Source: Candidatus Omnitrophota bacterium (lineage in GTDB: Bacteria > Omnitrophota > Gorgyraeia > Gygaellales > Profunditerraquicolaceae). From it: a stretch of 9,458 nt of DNA. Every line of letters starts with the position of its first letter. Within the stretch, counting starts at the first letter, position 1. A model generated the notes under the pieces. That model worked only from the letters and a program-made list of their open reading frames with translations, searched no databases and was not told the origin of the DNA. Below are positions 1 through 6,147 of this stretch, one piece after another. The translations under genes were made by a program, and so were the position numbers. The stretch spans positions 1 to 9,458 of the forward strand of contig JAHKBC010000306.1 in the NCBI GenBank assembly GCA_018825725.1, given 5' to 3'.

Positions 1-804
1 GATGAGCTAGTGGAGGCGGCTCAAGCTGAATCTGTGGATGTGATTATTTCCGGGGCTGGCCTACCGTTACGTTTACCGTCTTTGATTAAGAATCATCAGA
101 CTAAACTTGTTCCGATTGTTTCTTCCGCGCGGGCAGCACAGATTATTTGCAATACTTGGTCCAGGAGGTATAAGCGCCTGCCTGATGCTATTGTTGTCGA
201 AGGGCCGCTTGCCGGTGGGCATCTGGGTTATAGTTTGGCCGAGCTTGCTGATGAAGAGCATGTTTCTCTGGATAAAATCCTGGTTGAGGTATTGGCGGTT
301 ACGCGCGCTTTTGAGAACGACAAATCGCGTATCCCTGTTATTGTTGCTGGAGGAATTTATGATGGTAAAGATATTGCCAGGGTTATACGTTTAGGTGCAA
401 GTGGAGTACAAATGGCTACGCGTTTTGTCTGTACGCACGAATGTGATGTATCCCTGAAATATAAAGAGGCATATATCTCAGCCAGAAAAGAGGATATTGT
501 AATTATCCAGAGTCCGGTGGGGCTGCCAGGAAGGGTTATCCGTAATGAATTTGTGAATAGGATTTCCAAAGGGGAACGTATAGATTTTGGTTGCGAATAT
601 CAATGTTTGTATACTTGTGATGCCAAAAAAGTTAATTATTGTATTGCCAAGGCGCTTTTGTATGCTTACCGGGGCGAGCTGGACAAGGGGTTTGCCATGT
701 GTGGCAGTAATGCCTATCGGATTAAAAAGATAATCTCAGTCAAAGACTTAATCTGTGAACTTGTTACAGAGGCTAAGGCTTGTTTAAATGTATCGCTCCT
801 GTAA
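1..804 (+). CDS. Nitronate monooxygenase / NAD(P)H-dependent flavin oxidoreductase family protein, 3' part
   Basis: The frame is open from the first base, so the N-terminus lies outside the window; 267 residues are visible of a family usually about 310-360 long. The family (2-nitropropane dioxygenase, FabK-like) is a cytosolic FMN-dependent TIM barrel that oxidises nitronates or reduces enoyl substrates. Diagnostic features are the EGPLAGGHLG segment with the conserved His at bases 220-222, and the FMN-phosphate region VAGGIYDG followed by GASGVQMATRF (about bases 343-429); the last reads ATRF where GTRF is usual. The C-terminus carries a Cys-rich tail (CEYQCLYTC, then YCIAKALL and CGSNAYR) typical of one subfamily. 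The substrate cannot be told from sequence. The GTG at base 10 is probably internal, because the frame is coding-like before it. No clear terminator follows. Confidence 0.85.
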   Translation, partial: DELVEAAQAESVDVIISGAGLPLRLPSLIKNHQTKLVPIVSSARAAQIICNTWSRRYKRLPDAIVVEGPLAGGHLGYSLAELADEEHVSLDKILVEVLAVTRAFENDKSRIPVIVAGGIYDGKDIARVIRLGASGVQMATRFVCTHECDVSLKYKEAYISARKEDIVIIQSPVGLPGRVIRNEFVNRISKGERIDFGCEYQCLYTCDAKKVNYCIAKALLYAYRGELDKGFAMCGSNAYRIKKIISVKDLICELVTEAKACLNVSLL

Positions 805-889
805 TTTGTTATAAAATCACCCCCCAAAAACAGATAATTCTTACTGCAACACATCAATGCCCATATTATACCTTAAATATTGGCACAGT

Positions 890-1018
890 TTAAGGGGGCG
901 CTAGGTCATCTTGATACAATTTCTTTACTTCCTCTGTAATGTGCCAGTTGCGAAACTCATCCAACTTATCTCCTATCAGAAAAATTTTATTGATGTTTGG
1001 GCGCACGTTGTATAAAAG
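890..1018 (-). pseudogene. Possible remnant of a small gene on the minus strand
   Basis: Reading the minus strand from 1018 down to a TAA at 892-890 gives 42 sense codons whose product looks like real protein: it contains NINKIFLIGDKLDEF and then HITEEVKKLYQDD, with a balanced hydrophobic and charged pattern. The frame is closed upstream by TAG at 1021-1019, and no ATG with a Shine-Dalgarno sequence is available; a TTG preceded by GGAG could start only about 24 residues. A neighbouring minus frame (codons starting MMGSMLKCL) could be the earlier part if there was a frameshift. I do not recognise the family. It may be chance or the tail of a decayed gene; the call is weak. Confidence 0.2.
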
Positions 1019-1042
1019 CTATGCGTTGCAGACATTTTAACA

Positions 1043-1071
1043 TTGACCCCATCATTTTATGGCTGTAAAAT
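1043..1071 (+). promoter_or_regulatory. Probable sigma70-type promoter for the lipoprotein gene
   Basis: TTGACC (1043-1048) and TAAAAT (1066-1071) are separated by 17 bases; each hexamer matches the consensus at five of six positions. Transcription would start near 1078 and leave a leader of about 75 bases before the ATG at 1156. Confidence 0.5.
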
Positions 1072-1155
1072 GTATGTAAAAAATAAGGTTCAGAATCATT
1101 TCATTGGCGTCAAAATAAATCTGAAGCCATATCTGCACAAGTATTATTAAGGATA

Positions 1156-1533
1156 ATGAAGATTAAAATTATTTTTTATATTTTGGCTATTGTTTTAATC
1201 GGCGGTTGCGCCTCAGGCTATAACACTCAAGGGCTATTAATGCTAAAAAGGCTTGGGGATAACCAAAAAGGGATTGAAGTTTACATAGAGAGCCAGGTTA
1301 AAGGGCTCTCTCGATTACGAAAGGATATTGTTGAGGGACGCTTAGGCGCCGAGATAATCAAGCAAGATATTGCTGACAACTATCTGGAACCGATTGTTTG
1401 CCGGGACGTAAAGGGAAAAGAAAGATGTTTATACCGGCATCCGACAAAATACTTTAATACGCCTCGGGTTTATCTATTTTTCAATAAAGAAGAAAAATTA
1501 CTGAGTTGGAAACTACAACCGGCAGGAGAATAA
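1156..1533 (+). CDS. Small predicted lipoprotein, function unknown
   Basis: 125 residues. The N-terminus is a type II signal peptide: KIK basic start, hydrophobic stretch at residues 5-15, then the lipobox IGGC with Cys18 as the likely lipidated residue; Ala follows it, so outer-membrane retention would be expected in a Gram-negative cell. The mature part has a basic/amphipathic helix region (about 40-75), then EPIVCRDVKGKERCLYRHP and a C-terminal strand-like segment PRVYLFFNKEEKLLSWKL. The last part, an aromatic 'Y-hydrophobic-F-N-K-E-x-x-L-x-x-W' strand, recalls small envelope proteins of the BamE/SmpA type, but I cannot assign it to that family. A Cys pair (82 and 91) could form a disulphide. 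AAGGA at 1149-1153 is only two bases from the ATG, a tight spacing. The next small gene follows after 39 bases in the same frame. Confidence 0.7.
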   Translation: MKIKIIFYILAIVLIGGCASGYNTQGLLMLKRLGDNQKGIEVYIESQVKGLSRLRKDIVEGRLGAEIIKQDIADNYLEPIVCRDVKGKERCLYRHPTKYFNTPRVYLFFNKEEKLLSWKLQPAGE

Positions 1534-1572
1534 CCCATAGGAAAAATACCTATACTAAAAAGCCAGATTAAT

Positions 1573-1872
1573 GTGAGCTCCTCCTTGAATCGCACCCTTG
1601 CTTTGGCGCTAGTTATGTCTGTAACTATTTCATATTTTGCCGCTTACATTCAACTTACGGCCAATAAAAGCGTAAACTCATGCAGCTATCTGGACCCGTT
1701 GATTATCGACATCGTAGCTCTGATTGCCGGATTTTTCCTTATCTGCGAGAGCCTAGTAGATATATTCTTCCATAAACAGAGCCCTGTCGTAAAACAATTA
1801 GTTCGCTGCGTGCGTATGGCTTTTGGCAGCGCGATTGTAACCATCCATATTTTGCAGTTTATCCATAAATAG
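1573..1872 (+). CDS. Small hydrophobic membrane protein, function unknown
   Basis: 99 residues with three probable membrane segments: about 9-28, 43-66 and 80-97. The first loop contains a Cys (SVNSCSYLDP) and the second segment ends with acidic residues (ICESLVDIFF), followed by a basic loop HKQSPVVKQLVR. No family recognised. The start is uncertain: GTG at 1573 has no clear Shine-Dalgarno sequence, and an internal ATG at 1615 would cut into the first membrane segment, so GTG is preferred. It follows the lipoprotein after 39 bases with no terminator between them, so the two may be co-transcribed. The membrane pattern supports a real gene, though coding status is less sure than for its neighbours. 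Confidence 0.5.
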   Translation: MSSSLNRTLALALVMSVTISYFAAYIQLTANKSVNSCSYLDPLIIDIVALIAGFFLICESLVDIFFHKQSPVVKQLVRCVRMAFGSAIVTIHILQFIHK

Positions 1873-1903
1873 TTTACATTATCCTTGAGCTTATCCTAAG
1901 TAC

Positions 1904-1931
1904 TTGTTATTTAAGCCAGTTGGTATATAAT
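1904..1931 (+). promoter_or_regulatory. Probable sigma70-type promoter of glnS
   Basis: TTGTTA (1904-1909), a 16-base spacer and a perfect TATAAT (1926-1931). The start of transcription would be near 1938, leaving about 37 bases before the glnS ATG. The -10 context, GTATATAATAT, also occurs at the promoter before the flavodoxin. Confidence 0.65.
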
Positions 1932-1974
1932 ATGGGTAAAATTATAGCGCTCAAAAACCTTAAGAAAAGAGTCT

Positions 1975-3669
1975 ATGGAAACAAACAAATCCTCCAACAA
2001 TTTTATCCGTGAAATTATTGATGTTGATCTTGCCCGGGGTAAAAACGATGGGCGCGTGCATACGCGTTTTCCTCCGGAACCCAACGGTTGCCTGCATATA
2101 GGTCACGCCAAAAGTATCTGTCTGAATTTTGGCCTTGCCCGCGATTACAGCGGATTGTGTAATCTTCGCTTCGACGACACCAACCCTGAAACCGAAGAGA
2201 CCGAATACGTTCATTCTATCCAGGAGGATGTGAAGTGGCTAGGGTTTGATTGGCAGGAGCGCCTCTATTATGCCTCGGATTATTTTGAGAAATTATATGA
2301 ATACGCTATAGAGTTGATTAAAAAAGGCAAGGCCTTTGTCTGCGATCAGTCGCTGGAAGAGGTTAGAAGAGATCGTGGAACAATTACTGAAACCGGTAAA
2401 CAAAGCCCCTTTTGCAACCGCAGCATTGAAGAAAACTTAAACTTATTCACCCGAATGAGGAATGGCGAATTTCCAGACGGGTCCAAAGTCTTGCGCGGCA
2501 AGATTGACATGAGCCATCCTAACCTATTGATGCGTGACCCGATATTCTACCGTATCAGAAAAGTCTCTCACCATAGAACTAGGGATAAATGGAGCGTTTA
2601 TCCTACTTACGATTTTACCCATTGTATATCGGATTCTTTAGAAGGAATTACTCATTCCATATGTACCTTGGAATTTGAAGTGCACCGGCCTTTGTATGAC
2701 TGGATTTTAGATGAATTGGGCATTCATCATCCCCAGCAGATTGAATTTGCCCGGCTTAATTTAAGCCATACAGTCTTAAGTAAACGAAAACTCTTGGAAT
2801 TTGTGCAGAAAAAATATGTCAGCGGCTGGAATGACCCGCGTATGCCCACCCTCTCGGGATTGCGCCGGCGCGGATACACACCGGAATCCATAAGAATGTT
2901 TTGCGACCAAATTGGAGTGGCCAGGGTAGACAGCATTGTGGAGACGGTGGTCCTGGAAAACTGTGTCCGTGAGGAATTAAATAAAAAAGTTGCGCGGGTA
3001 ATGGGAGTATTGCGCCCGCTAAAAGTCATTATTGATAATTACCCCGATGATCAGACCGAAGAATTTGATTGCGTGAATAATCCCGAAGACCTCGCAATGG
3101 GCAGTCGCAAGGTTCCTTTTTCACGCGAGATTTATATTGAAGAGGAGGATTTTCGCGAAGATCCTCCTAAACAGTTCTACCGTCTTAGCCCGGGACGCGA
3201 AGTAAGGCTTCGTTATGCCTATTTTATTAAGTGCGTAGGGATTATCAGGGATGAAGAAACAGGAAAAATAAAAGAAATTCACTGTACCTATGATCCAATG
3301 ACTCGCGGAGGCGATTCGCCTGATGGCCGTAAAGTAAAAAGTACCATACACTGGGTGTCTAATTCGCACGCTCTAAATGCCGAGGTCCGGCTCTACGACA
3401 CTCTTTTTAATAAGCGCGACCCCAATGATACTAAAGAGGGGGAAGATTTTACTGTAAACTTGAACTCCAAGTCTTTGGAAGTTTTGCCTAATTGTAAGCT
3501 TGAGCCTGGGCTTAAAACAGCAGTTAAGGGGGATCGTTATCAGTTTGAAAGACTAGGCTATTTTATTGTTGATGCTATTGATAGTCTGCCAGGCAAGCCG
3601 GTTTTTAACCGCATAGTCACTCTAAGGGACGAGTGGGCAAAAATCGAACGTCAAAGTAAACTTTTGTAA
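1975..3669 (+). CDS. glnS: Glutaminyl-tRNA synthetase
   Basis: 564 residues, close to the 554 of the E. coli enzyme and apparently complete. It is a cytosolic class I synthetase that charges tRNA-Gln with glutamine using ATP. The catalytic Rossmann domain begins with [15 protein letters not shown] (HIGH at residues 41-44). The glutamine and tRNA-acceptor region [18 protein letters not shown] is at 211-228, and the KMSKS-type loop is VLSKRKLL at 267-274, the usual VMSKR variant with Leu for Met. The segment [21 protein letters not shown] (284 onward) is characteristic. The remaining C-terminal half matches the two anticodon-binding beta-barrels, with [14 protein letters not shown] near the end. 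[14 protein letters not shown] is the form seen outside the enterobacteria. The ATG at 1975 has only a weak purine-rich Shine-Dalgarno (AAGAAAAGAG). The next gene begins 31 bases downstream without a terminator. Possession of glnS implies direct charging rather than sole dependence on GatCAB for Gln-tRNA. Confidence 0.96.
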   Translation: METNKSSNNFIREIIDVDLARGKNDGRVHTRFPPEPNGCLHIGHAKSICLNFGLARDYSGLCNLRFDDTNPETEETEYVHSIQEDVKWLGFDWQERLYYASDYFEKLYEYAIELIKKGKAFVCDQSLEEVRRDRGTITETGKQSPFCNRSIEENLNLFTRMRNGEFPDGSKVLRGKIDMSHPNLLMRDPIFYRIRKVSHHRTRDKWSVYPTYDFTHCISDSLEGITHSICTLEFEVHRPLYDWILDELGIHHPQQIEFARLNLSHTVLSKRKLLEFVQKKYVSGWNDPRMPTLSGLRRRGYTPESIRMFCDQIGVARVDSIVETVVLENCVREELNKKVARVMGVLRPLKVIIDNYPDDQTEEFDCVNNPEDLAMGSRKVPFSREIYIEEEDFREDPPKQFYRLSPGREVRLRYAYFIKCVGIIRDEETGKIKEIHCTYDPMTRGGDSPDGRKVKSTIHWVSNSHALNAEVRLYDTLFNKRDPNDTKEGEDFTVNLNSKSLEVLPNCKLEPGLKTAVKGDRYQFERLGYFIVDAIDSLPGKPVFNRIVTLRDEWAKIERQSKLL

Positions 3670-3700
3670 TAAATCGCTATAATTTTAAAAGGAGGAGATC

Positions 3701-4663
3701 ATGGTAAAGGGGATACTTAGCTTATTTTTGTCTCTAATGTTAAGTATTTCTTGCTTTAATAATGCTTTTTCTCAAAAGATGATTAAGATAGGCGTCCTTC
3801 AGTACAGCAATGAAGAATTTTATACTCAAAGTCTAAAAGGCATAGTTTCTGAATTGAAAAAAGAAGGCTATGATGAAAATAATGTGGAATTTGATGTTAG
3901 AAATGCTGACGGCATAGAAGACAATGTTGTTAAGATAATGAATGATTTTAAAACCAAAGGCTTAAATCTGCTGATAACCTTAGGCACAATACCATCTGTG
4001 TTCGCCACCAAAGAGATTAAGAATATCCCGATTGTTTTCTGCACGGTTTTCGATCCTGTAGGATCCGGTATAGTAAATAGCTGGGAAAGGTCGGGCAATA
4101 ATGCTACCGGCACAAGCACCTGGGTTAAATTGCAGTCTATGATTAAAATAATGCGTTATGTCAGCCCCGTAAAAACAATCGGAGTTATTTATAATCAAGA
4201 AGAGGGAAACAGTTTCTTGCAGTTGTCGGCGCTAAAGGTATTACAGAGCGAATTGGGTCTAGAGGTCATCCCGGTTAATCTTACAAGTCTCGAAGAAGCC
4301 AGGGGCCTAATCGAAGGCCTGGTCGGCAAAGTTGATTCCATATTTATTACCGGAAGTACCCTGGTTGGCAAAAGCGTGGGTGTGATCCTGGAAGTAGCCA
4401 AGAGGCACGGCTTGCCTACGGTTGCGCATCTTCAGGAAAGAAGCAAACAGGGAGTTTTGCTGGTGGTCTCGGCAGACAACGTAAAACTTGGCGAGTTAGC
4501 CGGAACAAGAGTAGCCCAGGTATTAAGAGGGGCTAAACCGGCAGATCTGCCTATTGAAATGCTAAAGGAATATGATATTTTTGTGAATATGAATACCGCC
4601 CGAGATACTGGCATCCAGGTCCCTTTTGAGCTTTTGCGTCGGGCAAGGGTGGTAAAAGAATAA
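3701..4663 (+). CDS. ABC-type substrate-binding protein of the PF04392 (ABC_sub_bind) family
   Basis: 320 residues. A Sec signal peptide is visible: VKG start, hydrophobic core at 5-17 and a likely signal peptidase I site after NAFS (Ser24). The mature protein has the two-lobed periplasmic-binding fold of the TrpX-like family: KIGVLQYSNEEF, then LLITLGTIPSVFA and IPIVFCTVFDPVGSGIV in lobe one; KTIGVIYNQEE, DSIFITGSTLVGKS, GLPTVAH and LLVVSADNVKLGELAGTRVAQVLRGAKPADLPIE in lobe two, the last stretch being very typical. Ligands of this family include tryptophan and other small molecules; none can be assigned here. AGGAGGA with good spacing precedes the ATG. No permease or ATPase gene accompanies it; the flanking genes are glnS and a CheC-like gene 26 bases downstream, so it may feed a sensory pathway or use a transporter encoded elsewhere. 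Confidence 0.88.
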   Translation: MVKGILSLFLSLMLSISCFNNAFSQKMIKIGVLQYSNEEFYTQSLKGIVSELKKEGYDENNVEFDVRNADGIEDNVVKIMNDFKTKGLNLLITLGTIPSVFATKEIKNIPIVFCTVFDPVGSGIVNSWERSGNNATGTSTWVKLQSMIKIMRYVSPVKTIGVIYNQEEGNSFLQLSALKVLQSELGLEVIPVNLTSLEEARGLIEGLVGKVDSIFITGSTLVGKSVGVILEVAKRHGLPTVAHLQERSKQGVLLVVSADNVKLGELAGTRVAQVLRGAKPADLPIEMLKEYDIFVNMNTARDTGIQVPFELLRRARVVKE

Positions 4664-4689
4664 TCCAATTTTTTTAAAAACTTAAACGC

Positions 4690-5343
4690 ATGATAGAGAA
4701 CAATTCCCATATATTAAGTAAGATCCAGATAGATGCGCTTCGGGAGTTAAGCCATATTAGCGTAGGCAGCGCCGCTACCGCGCTTTCTGAATTCATTGAT
4801 AAGCCCGTAAGGATGAATCCTACCGCAGAGATAATTTTTAATAGCGCAGAGGAATTACAGATGGTCATCGGCGGAGTCCCCAGGATAACGGTAGTGGCTT
4901 CGGATATCCCGGAGAAGATTTCCGGGCATCTGGTGATTATTTTTGAAGATGAGATATCCCAGGCTATAGTGAATACTCTTTTGGGCGCTACCTTAAAAGC
5001 TGGTTTTGAAATGAATGTTGATATGCGTATTTCTGCTCTTAAAGAGATCGGGCAGGTTATGTTTGGTTCTTACCTTACCGCTATGGGGCACATGACCAGC
5101 GTATCCCTTATGATTACCCCTCCTTCATATGATTCCGGGAAGTCCAGCAAAATGCTGGATTTGACTGTGAGCCGCTCCCGCAAGGATGATATCCCCACGA
5201 TATGTTTTGAAACCTTTTTCTGGGTGGAGTCAGTTCCGGATAAGATCGAAGGTTATATTTTATTTATCCCATCCCCAATTTCTTTGAAGGTTGTATTAAG
5301 TATCCTGGGGGTTGAGAAGTTTGACTACCTGCCTTCCAGCTAA
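4690..5343 (+). CDS. CheC/CheX-type phosphatase family protein with altered active-site residues
   Basis: 217 residues, similar to CheC (about 205-210). The pseudo-twofold CheC fold is clear: a first helix LRELSHISVGSAATALSEF (17-35), a central beta region (ISGHLVIIFEDE) and a second helix SALKEIGQVMFGSYLTAMG (115-133). In active CheC enzymes each helix carries E-x-x-N, the Glu and Asn that hydrolyse the phospho-Asp of CheY-P. Here the first is Glu19...His22 and the second Glu119...Gln122, so both Asn are replaced while both Glu remain. Activity may be changed, or the protein may bind a phosphorylated receiver without hydrolysing it. The start is uncertain because no good Shine-Dalgarno sequence precedes the ATG at 4690, but it keeps the whole first helix. 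It follows the PF04392 gene after 26 bases and is probably in the glnS transcript. No cheY or receptor gene is in view. Confidence 0.82.
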   Translation: MIENNSHILSKIQIDALRELSHISVGSAATALSEFIDKPVRMNPTAEIIFNSAEELQMVIGGVPRITVVASDIPEKISGHLVIIFEDEISQAIVNTLLGATLKAGFEMNVDMRISALKEIGQVMFGSYLTAMGHMTSVSLMITPPSYDSGKSSKMLDLTVSRSRKDDIPTICFETFFWVESVPDKIEGYILFIPSPISLKVVLSILGVEKFDYLPSS

Positions 5344-5375
5344 TAAAATCAGCCTATTTTATACGCAAACTTTTC

Positions 5376-5404
5376 TTGATAAATATGCTTAAACCGTATA
5401 TAAT
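5376..5404 (+). promoter_or_regulatory. Strong sigma70-type promoter before the flavodoxin gene
   Basis: TTGATA (5376-5381), 17-base spacer, TATAAT (5399-5404). This is the best promoter in the window. Transcription would start near 5411, giving a leader of about 55 bases that contains the palindrome at 5423-5438. Confidence 0.72.
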
Positions 5405-5422
5405 ATAGGGCAACTTGACCGC

Positions 5423-5438
5423 ATACCTAAATAGGTAT
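5423..5438. promoter_or_regulatory. Operator-like 16-bp perfect palindrome
   Basis: ATACCTA-AA-TAGGTAT, a perfect inverted repeat with 7-base arms and a 2-base centre, about 12 bases downstream of the predicted start of transcription. Its short centre makes it a poor RNA hairpin but a good dimeric repressor site. The regulator is not identifiable from the window. Confidence 0.4.
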
Positions 5439-5466
5439 TACGCATTTTTTTTACCCTACCAAATTT

Positions 5467-5946
5467 ATGAAATCAGTAATTATCTATAGTACTTATACCG
5501 GAAATACCAGGAAGGTCGGAGATCTTCTGGCTGATCAATTAAAACAATCCCAAGGCGTAGATATTATAGAATTGGAATCTTTGGACGAGAAGAGCTCTTT
5601 TTTCTCCCAAGCCAAGCGTGCCTTCTGGCACAAAAGAGCGGTTATTCAGTCGGTTAATTTTGACCTTGGCCCTTTTGAATTAATCTGTTTAGGTACCCCT
5701 GTTTGGGCATTCGGTCCAACGCCGGCGATGAATACCTACCTGGATAAGTGTTTTGGGGTAGAGTATAAAAGGGTAATTGTGTTTACAACATATGGCAGCG
5801 GAGCAGGTAATACACGCTGCCTTAATTATATGGAGAAGATGATGTTGCGTAAAGGTGCGGCTAAAGTTTCAAGATTTTCCGTTCAGCAATTAAAGGTAGA
5901 AGACCGAGAGTTTGTACTCTCCAGAATAAAAGAAGCATTGGTTTAA
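5467..5946 (+). CDS. Flavodoxin family protein
   Basis: 159 residues, the length of a single-domain flavodoxin. The first strand and FMN phosphate loop are VIIYSTYTGNTRKV (residues 4-17; S/T-x-T-G-x-T type). The second FMN loop is GTPVWAFGPTPAMNTYLD (76-93), with Trp80 placed to stack on the isoalloxazine ring, and the third is VFTTYGSGAGNT (105-115). It would act as a cytosolic electron carrier or a small FMN reductase; the partner is unknown. A Trp- and Lys-rich insert (FFSQAKRAFWHKRAVIQ, 45-61) follows strand two. The ATG at 5467 has no visible Shine-Dalgarno sequence and is preceded by a T-rich stretch, so translation initiation may be weak or leader-dependent. A strong promoter and a palindrome lie directly upstream, suggesting a regulated unit of its own. 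The tRNA-Arg gene begins 26 bases after the stop and may be co-transcribed. Confidence 0.87.
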   Translation: MKSVIIYSTYTGNTRKVGDLLADQLKQSQGVDIIELESLDEKSSFFSQAKRAFWHKRAVIQSVNFDLGPFELICLGTPVWAFGPTPAMNTYLDKCFGVEYKRVIVFTTYGSGAGNTRCLNYMEKMMLRKGAAKVSRFSVQQLKVEDREFVLSRIKEALV

Positions 5947-5972
5947 CACGGCGGATACAAAAGAAAAGTTGA

Positions 5973-6044
5973 GCGCCTGTGGCCCAATGGATAGGGCACC
6001 AGCCTCCGGAGCTGGGTGTGACAGTTCGATTCTGTCCAGGCGCA
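5973..6044 (+). tRNA. tRNA-Arg (anticodon CCG)
   Basis: A full cloverleaf can be drawn: acceptor stem GCGCCTG/CAGGCGC (7 bp), D arm GCCC-AATGGATA-GGGC, anticodon stem CCAGC/GCTGG with loop CTCCGGA giving anticodon CCG (reads CGG), a 4-base variable loop GTGT, T arm GACAG-TTCGATT-CTGTC, and discriminator A at 6044. CCA is not encoded. No own promoter is evident in the 26 bases from the flavodoxin stop, so it is probably processed from that transcript. The T arm and acceptor end are partly duplicated downstream. Confidence 0.95.
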
Positions 6045-6067
6045 ATTAATAGGTGGACAGAATCGAA
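6025..6067. repeat. 14-bp perfect inverted repeat of the tRNA-Arg T arm
   Basis: The T-loop/T-stem segment TTCGATTCTGTCCA (6025-6038) recurs as its exact reverse complement at 6054-6067, separated by 15 bases that hold the rest of the acceptor end. In the precursor RNA this hairpin would compete with T-arm folding. No T tract follows, so it is not an ordinary intrinsic terminator. Confidence 0.85.
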
Positions 6068-6083
6068 TTAGGACAGGTTCTCA

Positions 6084-6113
6084 CGTTTCCCAGAGATTTA
6101 GATATAGGAAACG
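6084..6113 (+). repeat. Hairpin-forming inverted repeat between the tRNA-end copies
   Basis: CGTTTCC (6084-6090) and GGAAACG (6107-6113) form a perfect 7-bp stem with a 16-base loop rich in A and T. Confidence 0.55.
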
Positions 6114-6116
6114 CGA

Positions 6117-6147
6117 TCCCGCACAGGAACTTAGGATGTGCGCGGGA
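6117..6147 (+). repeat. Second, GC-rich hairpin-forming inverted repeat
   Basis: TCCCGCACA (6117-6125) pairs with TGTGCGCGGGA (6137-6147): 6 bp, a 2-base GC bulge, then 3 bp, with an 11-base loop. It ends directly at the downstream copy of the tRNA 3' end. It lacks a following T run. Confidence 0.5.

Larger units (their letters stand above)
805..1155. other. 351-base intergenic region without a convincing gene
   Basis: AT-rich spacer between the monooxygenase and the lipoprotein gene. It contains no long + strand frame. On the minus strand a short open frame (890-1018) has a protein-like composition. A good rightward promoter lies at 1043-1071. No tRNA, CRISPR-like repeat or GC-rich hairpin with a T tract was seen. 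The size is large compared with the tight spacing elsewhere, which fits a decayed gene or a deletion site. Confidence 0.5.

Noticed and set aside
865..870. Minus-strand TATAAT
   Set aside because: The -35 at the right distance is poor (TTAAAC) and no minus-strand gene lies downstream of it, only the end of the monooxygenase in antisense.
990..1016. Promoter TTGATG-15-TATAAA before the lipoprotein
   Set aside because: The spacer is short and the candidate at 1043-1071 fits better; it could still be a weak second start.
1537..1553. ATAGG/CCTAT inverted repeat after the lipoprotein gene
   Set aside because: Only five base pairs with a 7-base loop and no T tract; its likeness to the 5423-5438 palindrome is limited to a few bases.
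3678..3683. TATAAT between glnS and the PF04392 gene
   Set aside because: No acceptable -35 lies 15-19 bases upstream and transcription would start within the Shine-Dalgarno sequence.
4432..4710. Minus-strand open frame of 92 codons, and similar ones across glnS, carB and other genes
   Set aside because: They lie antisense to well-supported genes, have no family resemblance or ribosome site, and follow from codon bias of the + strand genes.
5343..5362. Terminator hairpin after the CheC-like gene (ATAAAAT/ATTTTAT)
   Set aside because: The 7-bp stem is entirely A-T and is not followed by a clean T run; too unstable to call an intrinsic terminator.
6086..6101. PyrR-like binding loop (TTTCCCAGAGATTTAG) before the car operon
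   Set aside because: It resembles the B. subtilis PyrR loop only in CC-AGAGA, has an extra base, lacks the AGGYU part, and the surrounding stem pairs bases that should be in the loop. No terminator/antiterminator pair follows.
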